Origin: JAKALD01 sp963817785
GTDB lineage: Bacteria; Pseudomonadota; Gammaproteobacteria; Burkholderiales; SG8-39
Length of the DNA stretch: 64,000 nt
Direction: 5' to 3'
Assembly (NCBI GenBank): GCA_963817785.1
Contig: CAWFPL010000008.1
Location: 124,001-188,000, forward strand
Shown here: in pieces, positions 8,546 through 16,553 of the stretch
How the letters are laid out: the number at the start of each line of letters is the position of its first letter
Position numbering within the stretch: the first letter of the stretch is position 1
The notes under the pieces: model-generated
What the model saw: the letters and a program-made list of their open reading frames with translations, nothing else
The model's database searches: none
What the model was told of the DNA's origin: nothing
Made by a program: the position numbers and the translations under genes

Positions 8546-8961
8546 CCCCGGAATAGCTCCTCCGCCGCGATGACCTGGTGCTGAGCGTCGAGGTGAAGCA
8601 CGATGAACACCTCGTGCGGTAAACCCGCGAGCCGGTGCTTGAGGAAGTCGCGCACAGCGTTGGGACTTGTGAGGCAGTCCCGGCCCCGCAGTTCCTCGGC
8701 GAGCCCTCTCGCGGCAAGCTCGCGCGCGGCGCGAAGCTTCACTGCCGGATCGAGCGCAGAGGAGATTCGCCCCTCGGCGCAGAAGAAATCCACGCATGCG
8801 TGTGTTCCGGGATCCTCGTAGAGCAGCCGATAGAGCGAGCCGTTTGCCTCCTTCAGTAACCGGTTGGCGAGCCGCTTGTCGCCTAGAACGAGGGCCAGCA
8901 GATCGGCGTTGCTCGCGTGGGCGAGCGCGGTGGTACTCGGTTTCACGATAACGTCCTTCAT
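8521..8961 (-). pseudogene. radC: RadC (JAB/MPN) 5' part, truncated by an integrative element
   Basis: 146 codons starting MKDVIVKP. The N-terminal helix-hairpin-helix-like part is divergent. From about residue 95 it matches RadC closely: LTSPNAVRDFLKHRLAGL, then EVFIVLHLDAQHQVIAAEELFRGTLTQTSV, then stop. The missing remainder would hold the metal-binding HNHPSG motif of the JAMM-like fold, so the protein is inactive as it stands. RadC-family genes are common on integrative elements. The rest should be found beyond the left edge of the window, at the other end of the element. Confidence 0.85.
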
Positions 8962-9908
8962 CAATTTACGCGGGAAACCCCAGCGCTGGGGCCGGGGAGG
9001 GATAGCGCGGCGTACAAGCCACGTCCCCTTTCTCCACTCTCCTTTCCTGGTTGCGCCACGCGTTGATATCCATACCCATCGGCGCGCTGCAAGACGCGAC
9101 AGTAGCGATGGTGAATGCCCTGAACAACGCCACGCGGCGTCTGATTGTTGAATTGGCCTGACGCGCGCACGGCCGCGCGGCCGACATGCGCACCCCGCCT
9201 TCTTGCCGGTCGGCGCCACGGCGCGCACGAGCTCGCCGGTCTGGAACCCGTAGTTAGTGCCGGGTAAGATGCCCGCGAGGAAAGACGCTGGCCGTCAGCC
9301 GTGTGCGTTGGTAGCTGCCGCGACCCGCGTGCCTTGATCGCCGGGATTGGCGCATCTCAGGCCGTGACGAGATCCACCTTGCCCACGCGTAGCGCATCGA
9401 TCGCGTGGGCTTTGGGGAGGTTCACTCGCGAGCGGTTCCACTTCGTGCGTCCGTCCGTTGCCGCCTCGATGGCGAGCGTTGTCGCCTGCAAGGCGCGATA
9501 CAGCGCGCAGCGCGTGCGATTGTCGAACCGTGGCGTACGATGCCGAAGGTTTGCGCCACGACGACGGCGGCGAAACGCCCGCCGCTCGTCCAGCCCCTCA
9601 CGGATCGGGGGACCACAATGCGGCAGCTCGGCCAGGAACAGGGCGTGGCGGGTCTCGATGACGTCGCCTGTTTGAGCCTCCACCGCCTTGCTCAGTCGCG
9701 CCAGGGCCAGGCCCGTGGTCTTGTTGCCTGGATCGATTCCCAGGCGCGGGTGCCGCAGCGCCGACTCCGCTTGCATGCGATCCACGAGCCGGATCGTGAA
9801 CGGGCGCAGCTTGTGAACGCGGGCGCGGCCGGTTCCCTTCAAAAACCGGCCCTTACGGGACCTTGTGACGCGCGCCTTGCAGCGCGTCTCCCCTCGGGAA
9901 TGTCCCAC
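8961..9908 (-). pseudogene. iscB: decayed IscB RNA-guided nuclease
   Basis: The N-terminal part reads GRARVHKLRPFTIRLVDR, then the RuvC-I motif LGIDPGNKTTGLAL, then the Arg-rich bridge helix (AFRRRRRGANLRHRTPRF). IscB normally continues with RuvC-II and HNH. Here it jumps straight to the RuvC-III region (ATDGRTKWNRSRVNLPKAHAIDAL), so roughly 200 residues including the HNH nuclease are deleted. Beyond 9357 the C-terminal segments persist in shifted frames: GRGSYQRTR, GFQTGELVRAVAPTGKKAG and GVVQGIHHRYCRVLQRADGYGY. The N-terminal PLMP domain is unrecognisable. Catalytic Asp of RuvC-I and the RuvC-III His/Asp survive, but the gene cannot make a working nuclease. Confidence 0.85.
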
Positions 9909-9939
9909 GCCGGGTCCCGCTTGCGGAGCGATCGCCCTG

Positions 9940-10045
9940 GTGATCGACAGGCCGCGTTACAGCTCCGGAATAGCGGCTGGGATGCCGCCCAGGTCGGGGC
10001 CGATTGCTACCGGCGAATGAAACGCCGGAACTCCCGCAGAATCCG
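9940..10045 (-). ncRNA. omegaRNA / HEARO RNA core upstream of the iscB relic
   Basis: Directly upstream of the iscB relic, on its strand, lies sequence I recognise as the conserved HEARO/omegaRNA core: a CCGGCG/CGCCGG hairpin with a 7-base loop (10010-10028), an alternative GCGGC/GCCGC stem (9973-9988) and the GAGCTGTAACGCGGCCTGTCG-type end (about 9945-9965). The guide would lie at the 5' end, toward 10080. Exact ends are approximate. The RNA is better preserved than the protein. Confidence 0.65.
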
Positions 10046-10128
10046 CAGCGCGAGAAGTTTATTAGCCGAACAGTTCGGCCGCGAGAAGCGCTTCGAGCAT
10101 GGAACTCGCCTCGGTCCGCAGACCGTTC

Positions 10129-10554
10129 TCAGGTTTCGCTCCATGGGTTAACAACGGACTTCACCGACGAGCTGAAGTCCGACGTATTGCGCGTCACGAG
10201 GCTCAGGCGATGGACCTGGGCCGTTGCGGCAATGAACGCATCCATGGGTTCGATGCGCCGGCCGAGCGCCTCACGATGCGCCACCATCCTGCCCCAAATA
10301 TCCGCAACGGGATCGTCAATGGACAGGATGCGCCCTTCAAATCGCATGGGAAGCTCGTGGCCGAGCCACGTGTCAAGGCGACTACGGCGGCTCCCGTCTT
10401 GCATGCGCTCGATTCCGTGCCGCAGTTCGGCCAACGTGATGACGCTGATGAATACCCGGTCCTCATCCACATCCGCGAGCCAAGCGATGACTCCCGGATC
10501 TGGACGGAGCTTCACCCACTCGGACACAACGTTCGTGTCGAGCAGGAAGCTCAT
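10129..10554 (-). CDS. vapC: VapC-type PIN-domain toxin
   Basis: Predicted 141 residues, a typical VapC length. The PIN-domain acidic residues are present: Asp6 (FLLDTNV), Glu43 (TLAELRHG), Asp105 (PMDAFIAAT) and Asp126 in TRNTSDF. VapC toxins are ribonucleases that cut tRNA or rRNA when their antitoxin is degraded. The start ATG overlaps the antitoxin stop by 4 bases (ATGA), giving translational coupling. The start is chosen at MSFLLDTN because of the PIN consensus; the open frame runs further upstream but lies within the antitoxin gene. Confidence 0.92.
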   Translation of the reverse strand: MSFLLDTNVVSEWVKLRPDPGVIAWLADVDEDRVFISVITLAELRHGIERMQDGSRRSRLDTWLGHELPMRFEGRILSIDDPVADIWGRMVAHREALGRRIEPMDAFIAATAQVHRLSLVTRNTSDFSSSVKSVVNPWSET

Positions 10555-10850
10555 AAGGCAACCTTGCGCAAGCCACCCTTCACCCGCTTGACCTTCAGCT
10601 TCGAGCCGCGAAGCGGCGAAGCGGCGAAGAACTCGGCGAGATTCCCTGTACGCTTGGTCTTGCGTTCCCATTCCTCGGCCGAGACGATAACGACCGCCGT
10701 GCGGCCCTTGCGCGTGATGGTCTGCGGGCCGTCGGAACGCGCCCTGTCGATGAGCTCGCTGAATTTCGCCTTCGCCTCCGCAACAGTCCAAACATCCGTG
10801 TCCGTGGCAGGACTCCGCAGTTTGTTGGTCACAATAGTCATCTTAGTCAT
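10551..10850 (-). CDS. Phd/YefM-type antitoxin of the VapC pair
   Basis: About 99 residues from MTKMTIV. The core VWTVAEAKAKFSELIDRARSDGPQTITRKGRTAVVIVSAEEWE is the Phd/YefM dimerisation and DNA-binding fold. The basic C-terminal tail (SKLKVKRVKGGLRKVAL) would wrap the toxin. Its stop overlaps the start of vapC, the usual antitoxin-first order. It probably represses its own promoter just upstream, in the 10851-11085 gap. Confidence 0.9.
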   Translation of the reverse strand: MTKMTIVTNKLRSPATDTDVWTVAEAKAKFSELIDRARSDGPQTITRKGRTAVVIVSAEEWERKTKRTGNLAEFFAASPLRGSKLKVKRVKGGLRKVAL

Positions 10851-11085
10851 CGTTGCGCCAGCACGCAAGTGAGCGGTCATCGCGCGCTCGTGAGCTCCCG
10901 AGCTGCCCCGAGGAGATGTTCGGGCGCGGTCGCGTAGGCGGCCTGTGCCGCCTCGGTTCGATGCTGGAGAAACCTCCGGCAATGGTGATCGAGCTCACCG
11001 TCAATGTGGCTTTCCGCGGCCTCCTGATCGGCAGGGCGCCGCGGAAAGCCCTCCGCCGTGTGGGCAGAGGGAAGCGCTTCGCGCC

Positions 11086-11152
11086 TTAGAGCGCGGCGCA
11101 GTCGACCTTCGCGTCGGCCAGCGCCCAGAGTTCCGGGCTCTGGCTGACGATC
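11086..11152 (-). pseudogene. duplicated 3' end of an sbcC-like gene
   Basis: On the minus strand this reads SQSPELWALADAKVDCAAL and then a stop. It is nearly the same as the C-terminus of the SbcC-like protein whose gene ends at 11646 (SQSPELWALADARIELAAL). Only about 20 codons are present. The pair of sbcC ends brackets the hicBA module, so hicBA was probably inserted, or arrived by recombination with a related element, leaving this partial repeat. Confidence 0.75.
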
Positions 11153-11354
11153 ACTCGAAGGCAGAGATATCGAGTCCGGATTGGCGCAGAATCGAGGCGA
11201 ACGTACCAGCCCTGACTTCCTTGCGCCCAGCCGGCACGATGACTATCCGTCCCGGGGCCGCATACTTGCGATGGCTTCCCTTCTGGCTAACGAAGGTAAA
11301 CCCATTGCGCAGCAGGACGCGCTCGATTTCTGCCGCCGACCACCGTCTAGGCAT
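11151..11354 (-). CDS. hicA: HicA-type mRNA interferase toxin
   Basis: Predicted 67 residues from MPRRWSAAEIERVLLRNGFT. The HicA dsRBD-like fold is recognisable, with the catalytic His in KGSHRKY and the VPAGRKEVRAGTFASILRQSGL C-terminal block. HicA cleaves mRNA and is neutralised by HicB. The gene starts within the last 8 bases of hicB, so the order is hicB-hicA. Its stop abuts the duplicated sbcC end. Confidence 0.9.
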   Translation of the reverse strand: MPRRWSAAEIERVLLRNGFTFVSQKGSHRKYAAPGRIVIVPAGRKEVRAGTFASILRQSGLDISAFE

Positions 11355-11571
11355 CGACCGATACCTCCCCGAACCTGTAGGTCCGAGGAGGCAGATCGGC
11401 CAGGCCGCCAGTGTGGTCCTCGAAGTACAGCTCGAGGGCTTCGCGCAGATTCGCGATGGCTTCCGATTCGGTGTCGCCCTCGCTCGCAACCTCGACATCC
11501 AGGCAGCGCGCTACGAAGGCGCCATCGTCTGCGAACACCACGTATTTCAGATTCCGTTCCATGCCAGCCAT
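11347..11571 (-). CDS. hicB: HicB-type antitoxin
   Basis: Predicted 74 residues (71 if the second ATG at 11562 is used). LKYVVFADDGAFVARCLDVEVASEGDTESEAIANLREALELYFED is the partially degraded RNase H-like HicB fold. No C-terminal ribbon-helix-helix or HTH domain follows, so this is the short form. It is encoded upstream of and overlapping hicA, consistent with co-regulation. Confidence 0.9.
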   Translation of the reverse strand: MAGMERNLKYVVFADDGAFVARCLDVEVASEGDTESEAIANLREALELYFEDHTGGLADLPPRTYRFGEVSVDA

Positions 11572-11645
11572 GGTAACACTCGCATTGTCATTAAAGAAGC
11601 AGTTGGTAGCCGCGGAAATGCACTAGCGGGTGCCCTTTTCGACGT

Positions 11646-14072
11646 TCACAGCGCAGCGAGTTCGATCCTCGCATCGGCCAGCGCCCACAGCTCCGGGCTC
11701 TGGCTCACGAAGTATTCGCGGGTGTAACCACCGAGCTTGAGCACCTCGCGCTTCATGCGCATGAACTGGAGCTTCTTCTCGGGGTCGAGCGGCCCATCGG
11801 CCTCGTCGGAGAACAGCGTCTCGTAGCGGTGCTCGGATTCGCGCGCGAGATACAAGGCGATGCCACGGGTGAGTGCCTCGTTGATCCACACGCGCTCGCC
11901 GCCGGACATGTCTTCGACCGCCTTCGCCTCATCGCGCTCGGCGTCGTGCACCAGGATCTCGAAGCCTTCTCGCAGCTCGCCCTTTGCCGTCTCGGCTTGC
12001 GTCTTGATCGACACGCTAAAGCGGTTGCCGTAGCAGGCAAGCAGCAGATCATTGACCAGGCCCGTAAGCGCCGGTCCAGCATCATCGATCGACAGCGCCA
12101 CGATGCCATTGGTGCTGAAAGCCTTCGCGAGCACCGTCCACTGCGCGACCTCCAATTCGAGCCGAGCCACCTTTTCCTTAGCGGCCTCACCAGCGGCGAT
12201 CTGCGCTTTCGCAGCGTCGCTCTTCGCCTTCACGCCCGCCAGCTCGGTCCTGGTCTGCTCGATCCGGAGATCGATGGTTACGGGCTCCCGCTCGGCGAGC
12301 TCGAACGCCAGTTCCGCCGCACCCAGCTTTCTGTCATCGAACGCAGGCGGCAGCTTGGCAATGTCGCCTGCGATCTGCTCCTCGGCTTGACGCAGTTCAT
12401 CGCCGAAGACAACCAAGCGCTGTTTCAAGCCGGCGAGCGTCTTTTCCGATTCCTGGAGGAGCTTTGCGTGCCCGGCTTCGCGTTCGGTGATACTGGTGCG
12501 CAACTCCGCGGCTTGCTCGTCGAAGGTCTGAATCGCCTCCTCGGCATCCGCGAGCTGGGCGGCCATCCCAGCGAGGCTGCGTTGCTCGCGTGAGCGCTGT
12601 CGCACGCGCTCGAGCGCCGTCTCTGTGTCACGGATTGCGTTCTCCAGCTGCGGGAAGGCCGCGAGCTTGCCATCCAGGGTTTCGATTTCCTGGGCGGCGC
12701 CCCTCTGACGCTCTCTCAGGTCCGCCAGCTCTTGTTCGCGACCCGCAAGCGAGCCCTTGGCATCCAGCGCGTCCCTGAGCAAGGGGCACCTGGGTTGCAG
12801 CTCCGTGCCTTCGCACGGAACCTGCGAGGCGAGGCCCGCGCGCTTTTTTAAACCCTCGCACAGGCTCGCCTGGGCCTTAATCTGCTCGGCCAAGCTTTGA
12901 AGCCCGCCGCTTGAGCGCGCGCGTTCGGTGCGCCAAACGCTCGCATCGGCTTCGCTTTTGCGCTGCTCGGTGAGCCGCTCCGTGAGCGTCTTCTCCTCAC
13001 CGCTCAGGCGCGTGAGCTCGTTCGCCGCCTCGGCAATCTCGTCCTTGCGAGCCAAGACCGCGCGGCGCTTCGCGCCGAGTTCCTCGAGCGCACCGATGCG
13101 TTTTTGGGCCTCCCTCTCCTGCCGTTGCCGATCGGCCTCGGATTGCCCGACACGCTCGGTCTCGCGCCGCACGTCTGCTTCGACCTGAGCGCGTCGTTCA
13201 GAAGACGCTTTACGTAGCGCCGTGAGCCGCTGTGATAACTCCTCGCGGCGCTTGGTGCCGACGCCCGCCGCGACACGTGCAGCCTTGAGCGCGGTGAGCT
13301 CCGCCTGGGCCTTGGTAATGGCTTGCTGGGCGTCACGGCGCAGTTGCGCTTCTTTAGCGTCCTGCGCGCTCAGCCGTTCGAGCTCGAGCTTGAGCGCCGG
13401 TAGGCCTTCCTCAGCGGCCAAGACGTTCGCCATGCCGGAACGCATGCCCTCCAGCGCCGCGACGAGGAGCTTCGCTACCTGTGCGGCCTTCGCGCCGATC
13501 TCGCGCACACGCTCGTGGCCCAGCAGGTCTGCGAGCAGTGTCTTGATCTCGCCGGCGGTGTGGGCCGAAAGGGGCTTGCGTCCTTGCGCCGCGAACTGCG
13601 AGGTGAAAAACGTCTCAGGCATGCCCAGGATGCCCTCGACCAGGCGATCGTAGGTCTCGCTCTTGCCGTCCGAGACCGTGCCATCAGCCAGCCTCGCCGG
13701 CGCCCACTGCCCGTCTTGCAAGACGTGCAGGTAGGCTTCCGCCTTTTTGGTCTTGCCGGTTGACTTGAACACCAGCGTGCTTCGATAGTGCATGCCGCCG
13801 TGCGCCCAGTCCAGTTCCTTGAGCGCCTCCGGGCCGTACACGTGGCCCCAGAAGGAAAACGCATCCGGGCTGGGCCGCCCGGCGCGCGATGGCATGAGCC
13901 GATAGGGATGCAGGTTGTCGAGAAGCGTCGACTTACCTGCGCCATTCGGTCCCACGATTGCGATTTGCTGGGCATCGCCCGCGAGCGCATCGAGATCCAG
14001 GACGATCTCGTCGCTCCCGAAGCCCGAACGAACGCCCTTGAAGCCTTTGAGCGTCAGCTTTTTCGGTGTCAT
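11646..14072 (-). CDS. sbcC: SbcC/Rad50-like SMC ATPase
   Basis: Predicted 808 residues, shorter than E. coli SbcC (about 1050). The Walker A is GPNGAGKS at residues 41-48. The middle is a long coiled coil with a central Cys pair (PCEGTELQPRC), presumably the hook region. The C-terminal lobe has the ABC signature DMSGGERVW, the Walker B-like LFSDEADGP and a SQSPELW end. With an SbcD nuclease such proteins process DNA ends and hairpins. The matching sbcD-like gene lies 3.9 kb upstream on the same strand. The start is ATG at 14072 with GGAGAG before it; an open frame upstream has no site. The coiled coils are short, as in mobile-element SbcCD versions. Confidence 0.88.
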   Translation of the reverse strand: MTPKKLTLKGFKGVRSGFGSDEIVLDLDALAGDAQQIAIVGPNGAGKSTLLDNLHPYRLMPSRAGRPSPDAFSFWGHVYGPEALKELDWAHGGMHYRSTLVFKSTGKTKKAEAYLHVLQDGQWAPARLADGTVSDGKSETYDRLVEGILGMPETFFTSQFAAQGRKPLSAHTAGEIKTLLADLLGHERVREIGAKAAQVAKLLVAALEGMRSGMANVLAAEEGLPALKLELERLSAQDAKEAQLRRDAQQAITKAQAELTALKAARVAAGVGTKRREELSQRLTALRKASSERRAQVEADVRRETERVGQSEADRQRQEREAQKRIGALEELGAKRRAVLARKDEIAEAANELTRLSGEEKTLTERLTEQRKSEADASVWRTERARSSGGLQSLAEQIKAQASLCEGLKKRAGLASQVPCEGTELQPRCPLLRDALDAKGSLAGREQELADLRERQRGAAQEIETLDGKLAAFPQLENAIRDTETALERVRQRSREQRSLAGMAAQLADAEEAIQTFDEQAAELRTSITEREAGHAKLLQESEKTLAGLKQRLVVFGDELRQAEEQIAGDIAKLPPAFDDRKLGAAELAFELAEREPVTIDLRIEQTRTELAGVKAKSDAAKAQIAAGEAAKEKVARLELEVAQWTVLAKAFSTNGIVALSIDDAGPALTGLVNDLLLACYGNRFSVSIKTQAETAKGELREGFEILVHDAERDEAKAVEDMSGGERVWINEALTRGIALYLARESEHRYETLFSDEADGPLDPEKKLQFMRMKREVLKLGGYTREYFVSQSPELWALADARIELAAL

Positions 14073-14395
14073 GAACTCTCCGTAATGACCGCGGAGCGGA
14101 CCCGAACCGGGCACGACACCCGTGGGTGTTGAAAGGCGCGGCGACGCGGAACGAATCCGCATCGAGCGCGGGTCGTGCGGCAGCGCCGAAGGCCGCCGAA
14201 ATCGTTGCCGGAAGCGTCCGGCGGTGAGGGACAACTAGCCGATCTGGGCGCCCGTTCGAGCCCCGTCGGTACGGCGATGCTATCCCGCGGCTCGATTGGC
14301 GCAGGGACGAACGAGGGCAAAGTTGCGCCCGCTTTCGCGAACAACGTGCCGCTCCGGCATCCCCAACCGATCCGCGGACCGCTTCGGGATGACCT
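14073..14395. other. gap between sbcC and hepT, no supported gene
   Basis: About 320 bases. Open frames occur on both strands because stops are rare at this GC, but none has a ribosome-binding site or domain. A promoter for sbcC may lie near its start. Confidence 0.4.
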
Positions 14396-14412
14396 CCCCG
14401 CTTGCTGCGGGG
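14396..14412 (-). terminator. hairpin after the first mntA/hepT module
   Basis: CCCCGC (14396-14401) pairs with GCGGGG (14407-14412) across a 5-base loop, just after the hepT stop. A near-identical hairpin and flank follow the second module at 15159-15179. Confidence 0.5.
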
Positions 14413-14421
14413 CGGAGCACG

Positions 14422-14796
14422 TCAACTCTTCCCGACCCCTTCCAGTGTGCTTAGCGCCTTTTGCACCCGCTCACGGAGCTTCGGAAGGTCGTTGCCGATC
14501 GTTTTCCAGACTATTTCCAGATCTACCTTGAAGTAGCCGTGCGACACTGCGTTGCGCATCTGGTAGGCAACCGCCAGAGGCAGTTCCGGGTGCTCTGCCG
14601 CGAACTCTGGGTAATGCGTCTCGATGTTGTGGCTCGCCTCGCCGATGATCTCGAAGTTGCGGACCACGGCGTCTTGGACCATCTCGTTCTCCAGAAACGC
14701 TGCTTCGCTCATGTCCTTGGTGTAGCGGTCGATGCGCTCGATCGCTTCGAGAATGTGCGCCAGGTAGTCGGGCAGGCGTTGCTTGTCCTGGTTCAT
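14422..14796 (-). CDS. hepT: HepT-type HEPN ribonuclease toxin
   Basis: Predicted 124 residues (DUF86). The HEPN catalytic motif RxxxxH is intact as Arg81-His86 (MRNAVSHGYF). The IGEASHNIETHYPEF helix and VDLEIVWKTIGNDLPKL end are typical. Known HepT toxins are RNases whose activity is blocked by AMPylation by the MntA nucleotidyltransferase. The start overlaps the mntA stop by 4 bases. Confidence 0.92.
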   Translation of the reverse strand: MNQDKQRLPDYLAHILEAIERIDRYTKDMSEAAFLENEMVQDAVVRNFEIIGEASHNIETHYPEFAAEHPELPLAVAYQMRNAVSHGYFKVDLEIVWKTIGNDLPKLRERVQKALSTLEGVGKS

Positions 14797-15083
14797 ACCG
14801 GCACTGCCTCGGCAAGTACCGTCGCTCGGACTCTCTCCGGCAGGGCCTTCGGGGTAAGCACGTCCACCGGCACCTTCAGGAGTTGCAGCAATTCGTGGCG
14901 GATCGCGCCGATGTCGAAGAGCGTGGTGTCCGAAGTCGGGTCGACGAGGAGGTCGAGGTCGCTCTCCTCGGTATCAGCGCCGTGAAGCACCGAGCCGAAG
15001 ACGCGCGGATTGCACGCGTGGTGAGCTTGCACCACCCGGCGGATCGCCTCCCGGTGAACGGCTAGTGCAACCGATGGTTTCAT
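14793..15083 (-). CDS. mntA: MntA-type nucleotidyltransferase antitoxin
   Basis: Predicted 96 residues. The minimal nucleotidyltransferase motif is present: Gly30-Ser31, with Asp42 and Asp44 in ESDLDLLVD, in the GSX10DXD arrangement of AMP-transferring MntA proteins. LLQLLKVPVDVLTPKALPERVR is the usual C-terminal half. It is upstream of and overlaps hepT by ATGA. Protein length and ends match the second copy at 15446-15736, so the two modules are tandem duplicates. Confidence 0.92.
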   Translation of the reverse strand: MKPSVALAVHREAIRRVVQAHHACNPRVFGSVLHGADTEESDLDLLVDPTSDTTLFDIGAIRHELLQLLKVPVDVLTPKALPERVRATVLAEAVPV

Positions 15084-15158
15084 GTCGATCTCCAGTGAGG
15101 ATTTTAGCAGGCACAGGCAGATGCGAACTTGTAGCTCGTTTGCCTGCTTGCGGAGTCA

Positions 15159-15179
15159 CTCCCCGCTTGCGGCGGGGAG
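15159..15179 (-). terminator. hairpin after the second mntA/hepT module
   Basis: CTCCCCGC (15159-15166) pairs perfectly with GCGGGGAG (15172-15179) across TTGCG, followed on the gene side by a flank nearly identical to that after the first module. No T-run is present. Confidence 0.5.
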
Positions 15180-15186
15180 GAGCACG

Positions 15187-15449
15187 TCAAGGCTTCCCGC
15201 CCCCTTCCAGATCGCTCAGCGCTTTTTGCACTCGCTCACGGAGCTTCGGAAGGTCGCTGCGGGTCGTTTCCCAGACGATATCCAGGTCCACGTTTGTGGC
15301 CGCCTCGCCGATGTTGACGAGGCTCGTGACAACGGCGCGCTGCGAACCCTTGTCTGCGGGAAAATCGTCCTTGCTCAGACCCTCGACGAAATTGCAGGTG
15401 TCGCTCGCCGAATGTGATCGAGCCGGTCGTACAGGCGGTTATCAGTCAT
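15187..15449 (-). pseudogene. hepT copy 2, frameshifted and missing its active site
   Basis: It begins MTDNRLYDRLDHIRR in one frame, and after about 20 codons continues in another frame as NFVEGLSKDDFPADK..SLVNIGEAATN. It then jumps to VDLDIVWETTRSDLPKLRERVQKAL. The deleted part between GEAATN and VDLD is the segment that holds the RxxxxH catalytic motif. The gene therefore has both a frameshift and loss of the toxic centre. Its ATG still overlaps the upstream antitoxin stop. Confidence 0.85.
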
Positions 15450-15736
15450 ATCGGACGTGCCTCGGCAAGCACCCGCTCCCGCACTCTCGGTGGCAAGTCC
15501 CCGGGCGTTAGCACGTGGACGGGCACGCCCAGCACTTCCTCAAGTTCAATTTGCAGGCCGCCGAGGTCGAAAAGCGTCGCACCCGGCAGCGCGTCCACCA
15601 GCACATCCAGGTCGCTGCCGTCCCGGTCAGTGCCCTGGATGACGGAGCCGAAGACGCGAGGGTTCGCGGTGCGAGAGCGGCTCGCGGCCTCGCGAATCGC
15701 CTGCCGCTTGAGCTCAAGAGCAGTGGATGGTTTCAC
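15446..15736 (-). CDS. MntA-type nucleotidyltransferase, second copy
   Basis: 96 residues if started at the GTG at 15736 (then KPSTALELK, matching MKPSVALAV of copy 1); an ATG further upstream at 15766 is the alternative. The motif GSVIQGTDRDGSDLDVLVD keeps the GSX10DXD nucleotidyltransferase residues. Its partner toxin is destroyed, leaving an apparently functional orphan antitoxin that might also modify the neighbouring HepT. Confidence 0.85.
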   Translation of the reverse strand: MKPSTALELKRQAIREAASRSRTANPRVFGSVIQGTDRDGSDLDVLVDALPGATLFDLGGLQIELEEVLGVPVHVLTPGDLPPRVRERVLAEARPI

Positions 15737-15828
15737 CAAGCCCCCACAAAACTGGTCCGATTCCAAGCAACGGCCTACAGTTTAGCCTCAGAGTGCAGTT
15801 GATGGCAGCGCTCTGGATGGCAAACGCC

Positions 15829-16083
15829 TCAAAGCAGGCGCGAAGCCGCCTGTTCGAGCTCCTCGGAAGCGGGCATCAGCCCGAGCGTTTTCGCCGACTG
15901 CTTAGCCAGCCGGAGGGCATGCTCCCGGCCGGTCACCGCAAGGCCGTGCCGACGCAGGCGGTAGCGCACATCTTCCACAAGGACCACCACCACGGCGGGG
16001 GCCGGCTTGCTTATCGACTCCCCGTGCTTGGGCGGGGCGAACGGCGCAAGCGCAAGCGCGAGCACCGGATGGAGCTGCTCCAT
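15829..16083 (-). CDS. small hypothetical protein
   Basis: Predicted 84 residues starting MEQLHPVLALALAPF, with AAGGAGAG before the ATG. A short hydrophobic stretch (APAVVVVLVEDVRY) is more likely a buried strand than a membrane segment. The C-terminus is helical (REHALRLAKQSAKTLGLMPASEELEQAASRLL). Family not recognised. It is the most downstream of the small genes lying between the SbcD and SbcC genes. Confidence 0.6.
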   Translation of the reverse strand: MEQLHPVLALALAPFAPPKHGESISKPAPAVVVVLVEDVRYRLRRHGLAVTGREHALRLAKQSAKTLGLMPASEELEQAASRLL

Positions 16084-16318
16084 TCGCTTCTCTCCTTTTC
16101 TGAATTGGCGCGCGGGCACGGGGATGCCCGCGTTCGTTGCCGCGATGCCGTAGGCGGCATCAAGGCATGCGCCTCCGGCGGTAGGCGCGGACGATCCGCG
16201 CGCGGCTCGATGCCGGAGAATTCCGGCCTGTAATGAACGCTCTGCCCTCAGGGCATTCTGCGAGGCGCGGCGCGTCTCGGAGACTGCCCACCCTTGATGA
16301 GATGGGCTGTGCGATCTG

Positions 16319-16504
16319 CTACGCTTCGGCTTGGCCGCTTCCCTGGCAAAGCGGGCAGGTTTCCCGCTCCTCGGCGCCGTTCTCGCCCGCCACCGTCACT
16401 TCACCCTCGCCGCCGCACTCGGGACAGGTATCCTCGTGCTCGGCCGGGGGCGTCGATCCGCCTTCGCGGGCCGGTACGCCAATCAGCAAATCCAGAATTC
16501 CCAT
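16319..16504 (-). CDS. small protein with DnaJ-type zinc-finger motifs
   Basis: Predicted 61 residues, with GGGAGG before ATG. It carries two CxxCxGxG-type motifs, CPECGGEGEV and CPLCQGSGQ, separated by about 20 residues: the four Cys pairs of half a DnaJ zinc-binding domain. The N-terminus (MGILDLLIGVPAREGG) is a short helix. Likely a zinc-bound adaptor; no enzymatic part. Members of this short type are frequent on integrative elements without known function. Confidence 0.75.
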   Translation of the reverse strand: MGILDLLIGVPAREGGSTPPAEHEDTCPECGGEGEVTVAGENGAEERETCPLCQGSGQAEA

Positions 16505-16553
16505 GGGCCTCCCGCCGTGTACTTCGTCTTGAGCGTGGCCGAGACTCGCGGCC

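Noticed and set aside
14069..14425. 118-codon minus-strand frame between sbcC and hepT
   Set aside because: No start signal, Arg/Ser/Pro-rich shadow composition, and it overlaps the sbcC start.
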